A stretch of DNA of 42,626 nucleotides from Thermoplasmata archaeon (GCA_021802055.1 JAKAAY010000014.1:1-42626), one strand, 5' to 3'; shown: positions 8,152 through 16,617, numbered from the stretch's first letter. The notes: a model not told the origin generated them from the letters alone. A program made the numbers and translations.

Positions 8152-9345
8152 ATGAGAATGAGCAGCGCTTCTGAAGAGGATATAAAATCCGGAAAGACAG
8201 CCGATGTTTATTTCGGGAAGACCGTGGGGATCCTATCTTCTGGTTTTCCGGACAGGCAGGTCATCATGGATGTGACGTTCTCCGGATCGGAGTTTCCATT
8301 CATACTTCTCTCTGGGCTCAACGATACTCTCTCGATGCTCGAAGGCAAGAATGTGGACGTTTTTGCAATTCCAGAAGGGACGTTGATCCCCAACCGTGAC
8401 ATTAAGGGCATACCTCTTCCTGTACTCAGCATTTCAGGCAGATACAGGGAATTCTCTGTGATGGAAACAGCACTGCTTGGGTCTCTCTCCCAGGCAAGCG
8501 GGATATCGACGAAATCATGCATGATACGGGCTGCGGCCGGTGATCTGCCGTATATCTCCTTTGGAATAAGGCGGATGCATCCGGCAATTTCTCCCATGAT
8601 CGACAGATCGGCCTTCATTGGTGGCGCAGATGGAGTTTCCGGGCTTATGGGTGCGGAACTCATAGGCCGCGATGCAGTCGGCACCATGCCACATGCGCTG
8701 TCGCTGCTGCTTGGAGATGAAGAAGCATGGAAGATGTGCGCCGGCATTACAAACGGGAAGAAAACACTGCTCATTGATACGTTCGACGATGAGAAATTTG
8801 CTGCACTGAAGGCAGCGCGACTCATCAAAGACCTAGACTACGTCAGGCTTGACACACCATCCTCCAGGAGGGGAAACTTCGGGAATATTGTGCGCGAGGT
8901 CCGATGGGAGCTTGATCTGCGGGGGTACAAAAATGTGAAAATCATGGTTTCCGGCGGCCTGGACGTTGAATCAGTGATGGATCTCAGAAAGGCTGGAGCA
9001 GAGGCATTCGGCGTTGGAACATCAGTTGCATCTGCAAAGCCTGTTGACTTTGCCCTTGACATTGTGGAGATTGAGGGAAATCCCATAGCAAAGAGGGGCA
9101 AATACTCAGGAAGGAAGAAGGTCCTAAGATGCCAGGATTGCAGGAAGGTTAGCGTGGTACCAATTGATGCAAAGGATGAAAATTGCAGCTGCGGCGGAGA
9201 AATGGAAAACCTGCTCAAACCCGTCATGAAAAAGGGTAAAATGGTTGGCAGATATCCAAGCCCACCAGAGATCCGGGAAAGGGCCATGGATGAAATGAAG
9301 AAGGGAAGCGCCCTGCTCTCGCTGGTAATTGAAAATGGTGATTGA
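8152..9345 (+). CDS. pncB: Nicotinate phosphoribosyltransferase
   Basis: This 397-residue enzyme converts nicotinate and PRPP to nicotinate mononucleotide. It has the archaeal NAPRTase layout: an N-terminal segment with TADVYFGKT, a phosphoribosyltransferase barrel with VSGGLDVESV and FGVGTSVASAKP near the phosphate site, and a C-terminal zinc-finger-like element with C327, C330, C345 and C347. A crystal structure of the Thermoplasma acidophilum relative is known. It sits directly behind the nicotinamidase-like gene, completing nicotinamide to NaMN salvage in two adjacent genes. Its end overlaps the start of the following S53 protease gene by 11 bases. Confidence 0.93.
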   Translation: MRMSSASEEDIKSGKTADVYFGKTVGILSSGFPDRQVIMDVTFSGSEFPFILLSGLNDTLSMLEGKNVDVFAIPEGTLIPNRDIKGIPLPVLSISGRYREFSVMETALLGSLSQASGISTKSCMIRAAAGDLPYISFGIRRMHPAISPMIDRSAFIGGADGVSGLMGAELIGRDAVGTMPHALSLLLGDEEAWKMCAGITNGKKTLLIDTFDDEKFAALKAARLIKDLDYVRLDTPSSRRGNFGNIVREVRWELDLRGYKNVKIMVSGGLDVESVMDLRKAGAEAFGVGTSVASAKPVDFALDIVEIEGNPIAKRGKYSGRKKVLRCQDCRKVSVVPIDAKDENCSCGGEMENLLKPVMKKGKMVGRYPSPPEIRERAMDEMKKGSALLSLVIENGD

Positions 9346-12217
9346 AATCGTCGGAACCAAACGGGTAAAGAGACTGGACAGCCAGTTTGTCTTGAAGCTT
9401 CTGGCAGTTGGGATTACAATCCTGATGATAGGTTACATTCCCAGTTCCATCAATGCCCAGGGCAGGAGCCAATTTTCCGGGATCAGTTATGTCATTCCAC
9501 CCGGGGTTGCCGGCACCATTGGAGGTACGTCTCCGGTAGGAGCCATCAACCCCGGCACCGTTATGCACGTTCTTGTAACGTTCTCTTTGAACGATCAGAC
9601 CGGCCTGAATGCATTACTTGCAGGTCTTCAAGATCCATCATCGCCGGAATTCCATCACTACCTCACGCAGGAGCAATTCACCCATCTCTTTTCACCCGGA
9701 CTGTCCGAATATGACAGGTACATGAAGTACTTCGAGTCCCAGGGGTTCTCTGTCAGGAGCTATGGTGACCGGGTTTCAATGGAGCTTACGGGCAATGCGT
9801 CTCAGTTCCAGTCCGCTTTTCATACAACCATAATGCAGTATGCGTTGAGAACAAGGACTTACTATGCCCCATCAGGACAGCTTTCCCTTAGCGTGTACTT
9901 CGGCTCCATCTCATCGGTATCAGGTCTGAGCGACAGGCATCTGCCACACATAGCTCCTCTGTTCACGGGGTCCGGCTCCGGAGAAACCGTGTTTGGCTCT
10001 GATTTCCAGCCGGCATACCAGCTTACCCCGGTCTATTCAAAATACGGGTATCCTGTAAACGCCACGATAGCCACCATCCTGTGGTCAGGCAGCAGCGGCG
10101 GTGTAAATTATCCGCCGTTCGTACCCTCGGATATATACAACTACACGAAGAATTACTATCCCTCCAATGAGCCTCAGCCGAAAATATACGCATACCCCTT
10201 CGGGGGTGCACCACTTCCCGGATACAATGCGAAAAACGATCCAACCCATACAAACATAGAAAGCACGCTGGATCTGGAGATGGCAGCATCTGTAGCCCCC
10301 GGGGCAAACGTTATCGAGGTCTACGGAGCGAACCCGACTCTATCCTGTCTCAACACTGCCTTCGCGAACATTCTTAACCCTTCATACAACACAACCGTGG
10401 ACAACCTGCTGGGAAATGTCAGCGTCATCTCAAACTCATGGGGAACCAACGATACAAACGATTCGACATGGATGACGTATGAACAGGAGGCTGCGGCAAG
10501 AGGCATATCGATCTTCGCATCTTCGGGGGATAACGGGAACACACCCAGTCCGCTCCCAAGCTTCCCGGCATCAATGGCTTATAACTATTTTGGCACCACC
10601 TCCGTCGGTGGCACATATACAGTGCTGTCGGGAACAGCATCAAACAACGGCTCCGGCACCACCGGGATAACGAATCAATCAACATGGTTCAATCTCCCCA
10701 AAACGGGAAACGGGAGCCAGGGAGGCATCAGCCAGGTTTTCACTGAACCCATGTGGCAGACTGATAGCCCCGATGCCAGTTCTGTCATTGCTTCTGAAGC
10801 TTCGAAACTAGGTCTCAAGAATGGAGTGGGCGTTCCTGACTTATCTGGTGTCGGAGTAAACATGGGGATATGTCTCTCCACCTCATCAGGCAGCGGCCTT
10901 TACGCTGTAGACGGAACCAGTATATCGGCACCGCTGGTCGCAGGATTATTCGCCGTAATTGACCATTCCATGCCTGGAAGAGTGGGCTATGCCAACCCCT
11001 CTATATTCAAGCTTGGCAACATGCAGTACAATGGCTCGTTTTCAGGCGCAGAACCATTTTATTCGATCACTCAGGGAGCAAATGCAGTCTACAGCAGTGG
11101 TCCGGGTTACAACCTTGTCAATGGATGGGGAACGCTGAACGCTTCCAACTTTATTGCTGCTTATGAGCGCGCTTACGTATATACAGGCAAGATCAACTTT
11201 CAGGAGACTGGCCTCCCGGCAGGAGCCAGCTGGACCGTAAACCTTTCAGGGACCACAAGGAACACCACCGGTGCCAATATCTCATTCACCCTTCCATATG
11301 GTTCTTATGGTTTTTCAATAAACAATTCGGCCCACATCAGGGTTTATCCCAGCACAGGAACGGTCAATCTGAGCTCGCCAGGTCTCAACGTGTCCGTATT
11401 TATGAGCAATCGGACCTATAACGTATCTTTCATACAGAAGGGACTACCAGCAGGTCTCTCATGGTCCGTAACACTCAATGGCACCTCAAGGAACACAACA
11501 GGTACGAACATCACATTCCCCGTTCCTATAGGGAAATATCCCTTCAGCATTCCGGTTCAGGCTGGATATTTGACGCTGAATTCTACCGGCTATGTGGTTG
11601 TTACTGATACCAACGTCACGATTCAGGTGGTATTCGGGAAAGGGTACAATATCACCTTCTATGCACACGGACTCCCCAGGGGCACTTACTGGGTTGTCAA
11701 GCTGAACGGTACCCAGCAGGGTTCCTCGACTACCGCCATAAATTTTCTTGAACCAAATGGAACCTATGACTATCTGGTGTTTGCGACGGCCGGTTATATT
11801 CCATCAGTAGCATCAGGAATAATTGACATACACGGAAGCAGCAGGTCCATAAATGTGTCGTTCAATTCTGCTCTCAATCAGGCCAGGTTCATACTCAACG
11901 GGTATCTCAACGGTGCACCGTGGGTTATTGATATCAATGGGGCGAACTTCACGAGCTTCAATACAACCTTCATAGTCGGGCTGAGCGACGGAAGCTACGT
12001 CTATTCAGTGTCGCTTGGAATGAATGGCAGCAGACCCGTATATATGGGCACTCTTAATGTGCAGGGTGCCGACAAAACGATCTACATAAACCTCACAAAG
12101 AACTCGAGGGAGGATATTCTGGGCTACATCTTTGCCATATCTTTTGTCTCAGTTGGTATTATACTCATCGGCACGGGACTTCACCTATCAAGGCCAAAGA
12201 GGAAAATCAGGCTATAG
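9335..12217 (+). CDS. Membrane-anchored S53 (sedolisin/kumamolisin-like) acid protease
   Basis: This is a 960-residue secreted serine-carboxyl peptidase. After an N-terminal signal or anchor (about 20-43) comes a pro-kumamolisin activation domain (SPEFHHYLTQEQF), then the catalytic domain with E309 and D313 (IESTLDLE), oxyanion-site D399 (SSGDNG) and nucleophile S529 (DGTSISAP). Four repeats of about 75-80 residues with a GLP-x-G-x-x-W-x-V-x-L-N/S-G core start near 618, 695, 770 and 849. A final membrane helix (about 926-948) is followed by a basic tail. The calcium-site aspartates expected near the catalytic C terminus appear as S577 (FYSIT) and N593 (GPGYN). Many N-x-S/T sites suggest a glycosylated surface protein. 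An upstream TTG at 9329 would add two residues. It overlaps the previous gene by 11 bases. Confidence 0.93.
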   Translation: MVIEIVGTKRVKRLDSQFVLKLLAVGITILMIGYIPSSINAQGRSQFSGISYVIPPGVAGTIGGTSPVGAINPGTVMHVLVTFSLNDQTGLNALLAGLQDPSSPEFHHYLTQEQFTHLFSPGLSEYDRYMKYFESQGFSVRSYGDRVSMELTGNASQFQSAFHTTIMQYALRTRTYYAPSGQLSLSVYFGSISSVSGLSDRHLPHIAPLFTGSGSGETVFGSDFQPAYQLTPVYSKYGYPVNATIATILWSGSSGGVNYPPFVPSDIYNYTKNYYPSNEPQPKIYAYPFGGAPLPGYNAKNDPTHTNIESTLDLEMAASVAPGANVIEVYGANPTLSCLNTAFANILNPSYNTTVDNLLGNVSVISNSWGTNDTNDSTWMTYEQEAAARGISIFASSGDNGNTPSPLPSFPASMAYNYFGTTSVGGTYTVLSGTASNNGSGTTGITNQSTWFNLPKTGNGSQGGISQVFTEPMWQTDSPDASSVIASEASKLGLKNGVGVPDLSGVGVNMGICLSTSSGSGLYAVDGTSISAPLVAGLFAVIDHSMPGRVGYANPSIFKLGNMQYNGSFSGAEPFYSITQGANAVYSSGPGYNLVNGWGTLNASNFIAAYERAYVYTGKINFQETGLPAGASWTVNLSGTTRNTTGANISFTLPYGSYGFSINNSAHIRVYPSTGTVNLSSPGLNVSVFMSNRTYNVSFIQKGLPAGLSWSVTLNGTSRNTTGTNITFPVPIGKYPFSIPVQAGYLTLNSTGYVVVTDTNVTIQVVFGKGYNITFYAHGLPRGTYWVVKLNGTQQGSSTTAINFLEPNGTYDYLVFATAGYIPSVASGIIDIHGSSRSINVSFNSALNQARFILNGYLNGAPWVIDINGANFTSFNTTFIVGLSDGSYVYSVSLGMNGSRPVYMGTLNVQGADKTIYINLTKNSREDILGYIFAISFVSVGIILIGTGLHLSRPKRKIRL

Positions 12218-12260
12218 CGATACCTGTGCAATTTATGTGGTACTATTACCATAACAAAGG

Positions 12261-12270
12261 AATAAATAGC
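12261..12270 (+). promoter_or_regulatory. TATA-like box of the gene at 12292
   Basis: AATAAATAGC is centred about 26 bases before the ATG, the leaderless spacing. Confidence 0.45.
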
Positions 12271-12291
12271 TGCCTTACGTGACACCAAAGC

Positions 12292-12810
12292 ATGGCAAGG
12301 AAGAAAAAAGTAGGCGTCGTTCCACTGGTTATTATTGTTGTCATAATCGTGATTGCCGCAGTTCTGGTATATGGGTTTGTCATCAATCAGCCACATTTCG
12401 GATTTCCAACCGCCAGCCAGATGAACTCAGATACTGGAAAATCGTACTCACAGGGAAACACAACCCAAACTTCTTCAAATTCATCTCTATCAAGCGCAGT
12501 CTCTGTTGAGGGAACGAACTATCATTCCAGTTTAAGTCTCATTGCTATCCTTGAGGCAGAATTTTCAAACACAAGTGGCGCAACACATGCTTACCTCTCA
12601 TTCAGGGGAGACGGGGTTTTTACCAGCGTGACAGCGAATGTGTCCTATAAGTCATTTACCTATTCAACGGTGAACATGGGCCTCTCCGAGGTTACGGTTG
12701 GAGTGGATGGAAAATACGTCTTTGTTATAACCAGCGTTGGATTGACAAGTTCTCAACAGAGCCTTGTTGCGCAGACTGTAATAGACTCCATGACCAGCTT
12801 CAGCATCTGA
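12292..12810 (+). CDS. Single-span membrane-anchored exported protein, unknown function
   Basis: This 172-residue protein has a basic N terminus (MARKKKVG), one strongly hydrophobic helix (about 9-31) and a Ser/Thr/Asn-rich outer domain of predicted beta strands, an arrangement typical of surface proteins of wall-less archaea. I recognise no family. It has its own TATA-like box and lies 74 bases behind the S53 protease gene, pointing the same way. A role alongside that protease is guesswork. Confidence 0.75.
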   Translation: MARKKKVGVVPLVIIVVIIVIAAVLVYGFVINQPHFGFPTASQMNSDTGKSYSQGNTTQTSSNSSLSSAVSVEGTNYHSSLSLIAILEAEFSNTSGATHAYLSFRGDGVFTSVTANVSYKSFTYSTVNMGLSEVTVGVDGKYVFVITSVGLTSSQQSLVAQTVIDSMTSFSI

Positions 12811-12833
12811 TGCCTAGTCAGACATAGGTATGA

Positions 12834-12848
12834 CAATTTTTATATCTT
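12834..12848 (+). promoter_or_regulatory. TATA-like region of the gene at 12871
   Basis: A run of T/A containing TTTTTATATC is centred about 29 bases before the ATG at 12871. Confidence 0.45.
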
Positions 12849-12870
12849 TTTATTTTATTATCTTAACTGA

Positions 12871-13563
12871 ATGAAGCTTTCCGCCATGATCGGCACCGCG
12901 GCCTTTTCGGTTATCGTGGTCATTATGCTCATTGCAGTGGCCTCGATGTACCAGGCAACATACGGGAGCACAAACTTTGAGGTCACATCCGAAACAGTCT
13001 ATTACACGACCTCAGGGCCGGTTCTGGCTGCGACCATTCATGCATCAGATAATTCATATTTGCCTTCGAATCTTCAAGCCCTGAACTATTCCGGTTCCGT
13101 TCCGGGCATGGGCTCAAGCGTATTCAACATAAGCATGCCATTGAACCTTTCCAGCCTGATGGGGAATTTATGGCCGGTGCATAATGTCACCATGAACGTC
13201 TCGACCATCATACACATCGTTTCATTCATCTTAAGCGACGCTGTGCCGCTGGCCATCAAAGGCATCAGGGTACTTGCACCATTTGCGGGTTTTGCCATAG
13301 GAAATGTTACGGCACAGAAAAACGGGACGTATCTTGTATCCGCAACCTTCACTTATCTTCTTCCCCTGGCACTGGAATTTACGTCCATAGCAGTACATCA
13401 TGGTTCAGCGCTGCTTGGAAACCTCACCATTGGAAGCGTAGGTGCCAGCCAGAAAGTTTCCGCGACGGGTTATATCAATTCCCCGGGATCAGGCGGCCCG
13501 ACGAATCTTACCATGTCAGCTGGCAGTTTTTCGTGGACAGAGGAAGCGGTCACCTTTTCCTGA
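12871..13563 (+). CDS. Exported or membrane-anchored protein, unknown function
   Basis: This 230-residue protein has an N-terminal hydrophobic helix (about 8-29) followed by a Ser/Asn/Thr-rich outer domain with several N-x-S/T sites. A central hydrophobic stretch (about 108-150) may be a buried core or further membrane segments. No family is recognised. It has its own AT-rich promoter region. The last 14 bases overlap the end of the convergent HAD gene. Confidence 0.72.
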   Translation: MKLSAMIGTAAFSVIVVIMLIAVASMYQATYGSTNFEVTSETVYYTTSGPVLAATIHASDNSYLPSNLQALNYSGSVPGMGSSVFNISMPLNLSSLMGNLWPVHNVTMNVSTIIHIVSFILSDAVPLAIKGIRVLAPFAGFAIGNVTAQKNGTYLVSATFTYLLPLALEFTSIAVHHGSALLGNLTIGSVGASQKVSATGYINSPGSGGPTNLTMSAGSFSWTEEAVTFS

Positions 13564-14176
13564 TCTTGGTCTTTCCGTTGAGATGATTCAGAAGGGGGAT
13601 AATTTCTGCGATTTCATCGATGTAATAGTCTGCATAATGGGAAGTCGATCCGTGGGCATGCCTCACCAGGACAGAAATGCATCCAAGCTTTCTGGCAGGG
13701 ATCATGTCGTTTTCGGAGTCCCCGGCAACCATTACGCTGGCTGGAGCAAGGTCCATTAGAGCAATGGCCTTCTCATAGGGTTCGGTGCCGGGTTTGCCAT
13801 GACTTACGTCGTCTATGGTAACCACATCCTTTACCGGCAGGCTGAGCATATTCACGGTCTTTCTGCTGGAGGAAGTGACGATAAAAAGCCTTATCCCGGT
13901 TTCTCTGAGTTTTCGCATGGTTATCTCAACATCGGGGAAGAAAGGGATCTGAGGTAGCACCTCTCCGAAGTACATTTCCTCCGTGGAATCAATCTCATCC
14001 TTTCTCTCATGAAACCTCCCTGCAAGGTCCTTCCCCGGGAGCCCAATGAGTGGCCTGATGGTCTTCCTGTCCACATCAACTCCGAACTTGATGAATGCCT
14101 GCTGCCATGCCGAAATTCTTTCTTCAAGGGAGTCAAGGAGAGTACCGTCAAGGTCAAAGATGATGCCTCTGATCAT
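13550..14176 (-). CDS. HAD-family phosphatase (phosphoglycolate phosphatase-like)
   Basis: This 208-residue haloacid dehalogenase-superfamily hydrolase has nucleophile D8 and acid/base D10 in FDLDGTLLDS, a helical cap domain (about 20-85), the motif II threonine/serine in VTSSS, and motif III/IV as GDSENDMIPARKLG. The pattern is closest to Gph/PGMB-type phosphatases acting on small phosphorylated metabolites; the substrate cannot be assigned. A TATA-like box (ATTAAAGC in plus orientation, 14201-14208) lies about 28 bases before the ATG, which fits leaderless initiation. The stop lies inside the end of the convergent exported-protein gene. Confidence 0.85.
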   Translation of the reverse strand: MIRGIIFDLDGTLLDSLEERISAWQQAFIKFGVDVDRKTIRPLIGLPGKDLAGRFHERKDEIDSTEEMYFGEVLPQIPFFPDVEITMRKLRETGIRLFIVTSSSRKTVNMLSLPVKDVVTIDDVSHGKPGTEPYEKAIALMDLAPASVMVAGDSENDMIPARKLGCISVLVRHAHGSTSHYADYYIDEIAEIIPLLNHLNGKTKIRKR

Positions 14177-14274
14177 AGCTCAAGCTCATTTGCCGCCCGG
14201 ATTAAAGCTTTATGAGGGAAACATTCCACCTATTCTATGTCAGCCTTTTCAAAATAATGCCTTCACCGACCAAC

Positions 14275-14284
14275 GAATTTATAC
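14275..14284 (+). promoter_or_regulatory. TATA-like box of the alcohol dehydrogenase gene
   Basis: GAATTTATAC is centred about 25 bases before the ATG at 14304. Confidence 0.5.
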
Positions 14285-14303
14285 GGCTTTACCATCTTAA
14301 TGC

Positions 14304-15323
14304 ATGAAGGCAGCGACACTTGCAGGCATAGGCAGGAAAATTGAGATAACAGAAAAGGCAAAACCGGTTATCGGGCCAGATGAAGTCCTGATCGAGGAGA
14401 CAGTTACGGGCATATGCTACAGGGACTTGCTGACGCAGCAGGGTTTTTTTCCCCGGGCCAAGTTCCCCATCACGCCGGGCCATGAGATCACTGGTACCGT
14501 AGTTGAGGTTGGGAAAGACGTTACCGAGTTTTCCATTGGCCAGAGGGTCTCAAGTCTCATATATGAGCCATGCGGGCAGTGCGAATTCTGCCGTTCCGGC
14601 AGGGAGAACCTGTGTAGAAGCAAGAAAACTTTTGGCGAACTCCTCGACGGATCCTACGCCCAGTTTATAAAAGCGAATAAGCGGAGTCTGATAACCGTTC
14701 CCGATGGAGTTTCACAAGAAGGTGCCGCCATTGCATCTTGCGTAACCGGGATGTTGTACCACGCCCTTGTGGTTGAGGGAAACCTGACCTCAGGAAAGAC
14801 GGTTCTTATCACGGGTGCGGGAGGAGGCATCGGAAGTCATGCCGTTCAGCTGGCCAAGGCTCTTGGAGGGCATGTGATAGCAGAGACCTCCTCACAATGG
14901 AAAGCCGAGAGGATTTCTGCTCTGGGTGCAGAAATGATCGTTTCGGCAGCCGAAGATTTTGACAAGTCCATTAAAAAGGCATATCCGGACGGCGTGGACA
15001 TCACACTTGAATGCGTTGGGAAATGGACATTTTCAAAGAGTCTCAGGGCGCTGGGAAATGGCGGCAGGATGGTTGTAGTGGGAAACGTTGTTCCGGACCC
15101 CGTGGATCTACCACTGGGACTCATAATCCTCAAGGGAAACTCCATTGTGGGAAGCATAAGTTCCACCCGGTCCGACGTTTCAAGGGTCCTGGAGATGGAG
15201 AAAGAGGGAAAGATAAAGCCCGTCATTGACAGGAAGGTCCGGCTTGAAAATGTCGAGGAAGCATATACCGAGATCAGGGAGAAAAAGAACTTTGGAAGGA
15301 TTTTGCTGGATCTCACGGAATGA
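14304..15323 (+). CDS. Zinc-dependent MDR dehydrogenase, acryloyl-CoA reductase/alcohol dehydrogenase-like
   Basis: This 339-residue medium-chain dehydrogenase has catalytic-zinc ligands C38 (ICYRDL), H60/E61 (GHE) and probably C146 (ASCVTG). The four structural-zinc cysteines are C90, C93, C96 and C104, and the Rossmann motif is GAGGGIG. It resembles the Sulfolobales acryloyl-CoA reductase group in segments such as CYRDLLTQQGFFPR, CVTGM and ILKGNSIVG. Substrate could therefore be acryloyl-CoA, another enoyl compound or an alcohol. It is monocistronic by position and converges with the HemQ-like gene; a perfect 11-bp inverted repeat lies between them. Confidence 0.88.
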   Translation: MKAATLAGIGRKIEITEKAKPVIGPDEVLIEETVTGICYRDLLTQQGFFPRAKFPITPGHEITGTVVEVGKDVTEFSIGQRVSSLIYEPCGQCEFCRSGRENLCRSKKTFGELLDGSYAQFIKANKRSLITVPDGVSQEGAAIASCVTGMLYHALVVEGNLTSGKTVLITGAGGGIGSHAVQLAKALGGHVIAETSSQWKAERISALGAEMIVSAAEDFDKSIKKAYPDGVDITLECVGKWTFSKSLRALGNGGRMVVVGNVVPDPVDLPLGLIILKGNSIVGSISSTRSDVSRVLEMEKEGKIKPVIDRKVRLENVEEAYTEIREKKNFGRILLDLTE

Positions 15324-15340
15324 TCCCCCGTCGCCTAATT

Positions 15341-15409
15341 TCCCATGATTGATCTTCACAGGCTGCCTACTCAATTCATGGATCAAGGCGAATCGTTGCA
15401 ATCATGGGA
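15341..15409. repeat. Perfect 11-bp inverted repeat between convergent genes
   Basis: TCCCATGATTG (15341-15351) and CAATCATGGGA (15399-15409) are exact reverse complements separated by 47 bases. The right arm covers the stop codon of the HemQ-like gene. The pair could form a hairpin in either transcript and act as a shared terminator or stability element, or mark a small insertion remnant. No T-run follows either arm. Confidence 0.5.
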
Positions 15410-16058
15410 GATCGGTGCACATGATCCCGACAAATATGGGCTCCTCCTTTATTATCCATTTCCTGGCCTCCGCCTCACGGAGTTTCTGAGTCACATGACT
15501 CCAGGCCGCAAGGTCGTCCGTCTCGTACATCACCACGAACTCCTGATCGCCGATGCCAAACGAATATGTGGTATACGATCTTATTCCTCTGTTCTCAGGG
15601 TGGGAGAGGGCCATGCCAATATGATTGGCCATTATTCTCTTTCTTTCTGAAAAATCCAGGAGATACCAGTCCACATTCTTGCTCATGGGATAGCACACAA
15701 AGTACTTTAAAGGGGGCTGTGTAAGAGTATTTTCGAGATTACCCTCTCCCTTGAGATAGGGTGAATCTTCATAGATGGAGAGCATGCTGTAGACAGGTTC
15801 GGTAAAAGCAGCCAGAATAGACCTTACGGCTATCTTGAACGTTACGGCGGCCTCCGGTGATCTCGCTGAATACCATATCAGCAGGTCAGAATCTTCTCTG
15901 GGAGACAGGTAAATCCTCGCTGATATTATACCGCTGCCAGGATTCTTCAGAAGAGAAATAAAACGGGAGTTGACATCATTCCTGCCACTCTGTGTGAGAG
16001 CCCAGTAGCTCTCTTTGAACCTTTCAACAAGGACATTCATGAATATAGGATCATTCAC
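15402..16058 (-). CDS. Chlorite dismutase/HemQ-family heme protein
   Basis: This 218-residue protein of the chlorite dismutase fold (two ferredoxin-like halves) carries the HemQ-like core YPMSKNVDWYLLDFSERK (123-140). Y132 matches the catalytic tyrosine of coproheme decarboxylases, H146 (ANHIGMA) is the expected proximal heme ligand, and GIGDQEFVV follows. HemQ/ChdC proteins decarboxylate coproheme to heme; archaeal homologues are less well characterised and may have other roles. The start is a GTG. It lies 55 bases behind a winged-helix regulator gene on the same strand and near trxA-trxB; glutamyl-tRNA reductase, the first enzyme of tetrapyrrole synthesis, is 6 kb away. Confidence 0.85.
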   Translation of the reverse strand: MNDPIFMNVLVERFKESYWALTQSGRNDVNSRFISLLKNPGSGIISARIYLSPREDSDLLIWYSARSPEAAVTFKIAVRSILAAFTEPVYSMLSIYEDSPYLKGEGNLENTLTQPPLKYFVCYPMSKNVDWYLLDFSERKRIMANHIGMALSHPENRGIRSYTTYSFGIGDQEFVVMYETDDLAAWSHVTQKLREAEARKWIIKEEPIFVGIMCTDLP

Positions 16059-16113
16059 GGCAGATTATCTGGGCACCATTAATCAAGATTTTGAGGCAAC
16101 GGCATGTTACAGT

Positions 16114-16488
16114 TCAGACGACTTCAGAAAGATCCGAGTCAATGGTTTCCAGAATTTTCTCTATCTTGCTGGAGATATCCATGGCACGCAACTGTATTAT
16201 GCGCCGTACAGAGTCGCTTTTAACCCTGCTATATGTGTGGAAATACCCCCCTGAACCTATGGTTTCCGTTTCCTTGATCGCCAGGCCCAAGCATACAAGT
16301 TTCTGCAAGGATCTGAACGCAGTTGACCTGCTCTTTCCCACCGATGCTGCTATGGTGTCAAGGTCAGACTGCTTGTCCTGACTGAGTGCCATGAAGAGAG
16401 AAATGTCAGTGCTGGTGAGATCGAAAAGACATTCAAGAAGGTCTCCACAGGAAGCCCTGTTTTTCATGAGTTGATTGATTGATCCCAT
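16114..16488 (-). CDS. Winged-helix transcriptional regulator
   Basis: This 124-residue protein has a winged helix-turn-helix of the MarR/TrmB/ArsR-like type. Helices around LTSTDISLFMAL (24-35) and IAASVGKSRSTAFRSLQKLVCLGL (46-69, recognition helix near SRSTAFRSLQKL) are followed by a wing (IKETETIGSGGYFHTYSRV) and a C-terminal dimerisation-like helix (79-124). Cysteines at about 14, 20 and 66 could give redox sensitivity, which is inference. It precedes the HemQ-like gene and is divergent from trxA. Its promoter carries a perfect 11-bp inverted repeat overlapping the TATA-like box, so self-regulation is likely. Confidence 0.8.
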   Translation of the reverse strand: MGSINQLMKNRASCGDLLECLFDLTSTDISLFMALSQDKQSDLDTIAASVGKSRSTAFRSLQKLVCLGLAIKETETIGSGGYFHTYSRVKSDSVRRIIQLRAMDISSKIEKILETIDSDLSEVV

Positions 16489-16504
16489 GGCTGTACATTT
16501 CGAA

Positions 16505-16553
16505 CTGGTATTTTATGGTATTGCATGGTTAACGCACAATCTTAAAATACCAG
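16505..16553. promoter_or_regulatory. 11-bp inverted repeat in the regulator/trxA divergent promoter, likely operator
   Basis: CTGGTATTTTA (16505-16515) and TAAAATACCAG (16543-16553) are perfect reverse complements with a 27-base spacer. Each arm contains an AT core that can serve as a TATA box: the left arm lies 17-27 bases before the regulator ATG (16488), and the right arm points toward trxA. GGTATT is also repeated at 16517-16522. Binding here could switch both directions together. Confidence 0.55.
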
Positions 16554-16617
16554 GGTGACATAGAGAAATGCTATTAGGGCATTCACTGATCGTGATTGCC
16601 CGGGAGATGCGTGAGTT

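Noticed and set aside
8208-8828. Leftward open frame of 206 residues
   Set aside because: It lies wholly opposite nicotinate phosphoribosyltransferase; the Ser/Pro/Met-rich product is typical of an antisense shadow.
9335-12217. The four C-terminal repeats as a DNA-level tandem repeat
   Set aside because: The repeats are visible in protein but diverged in DNA; this is domain duplication, not a recent repeat array.
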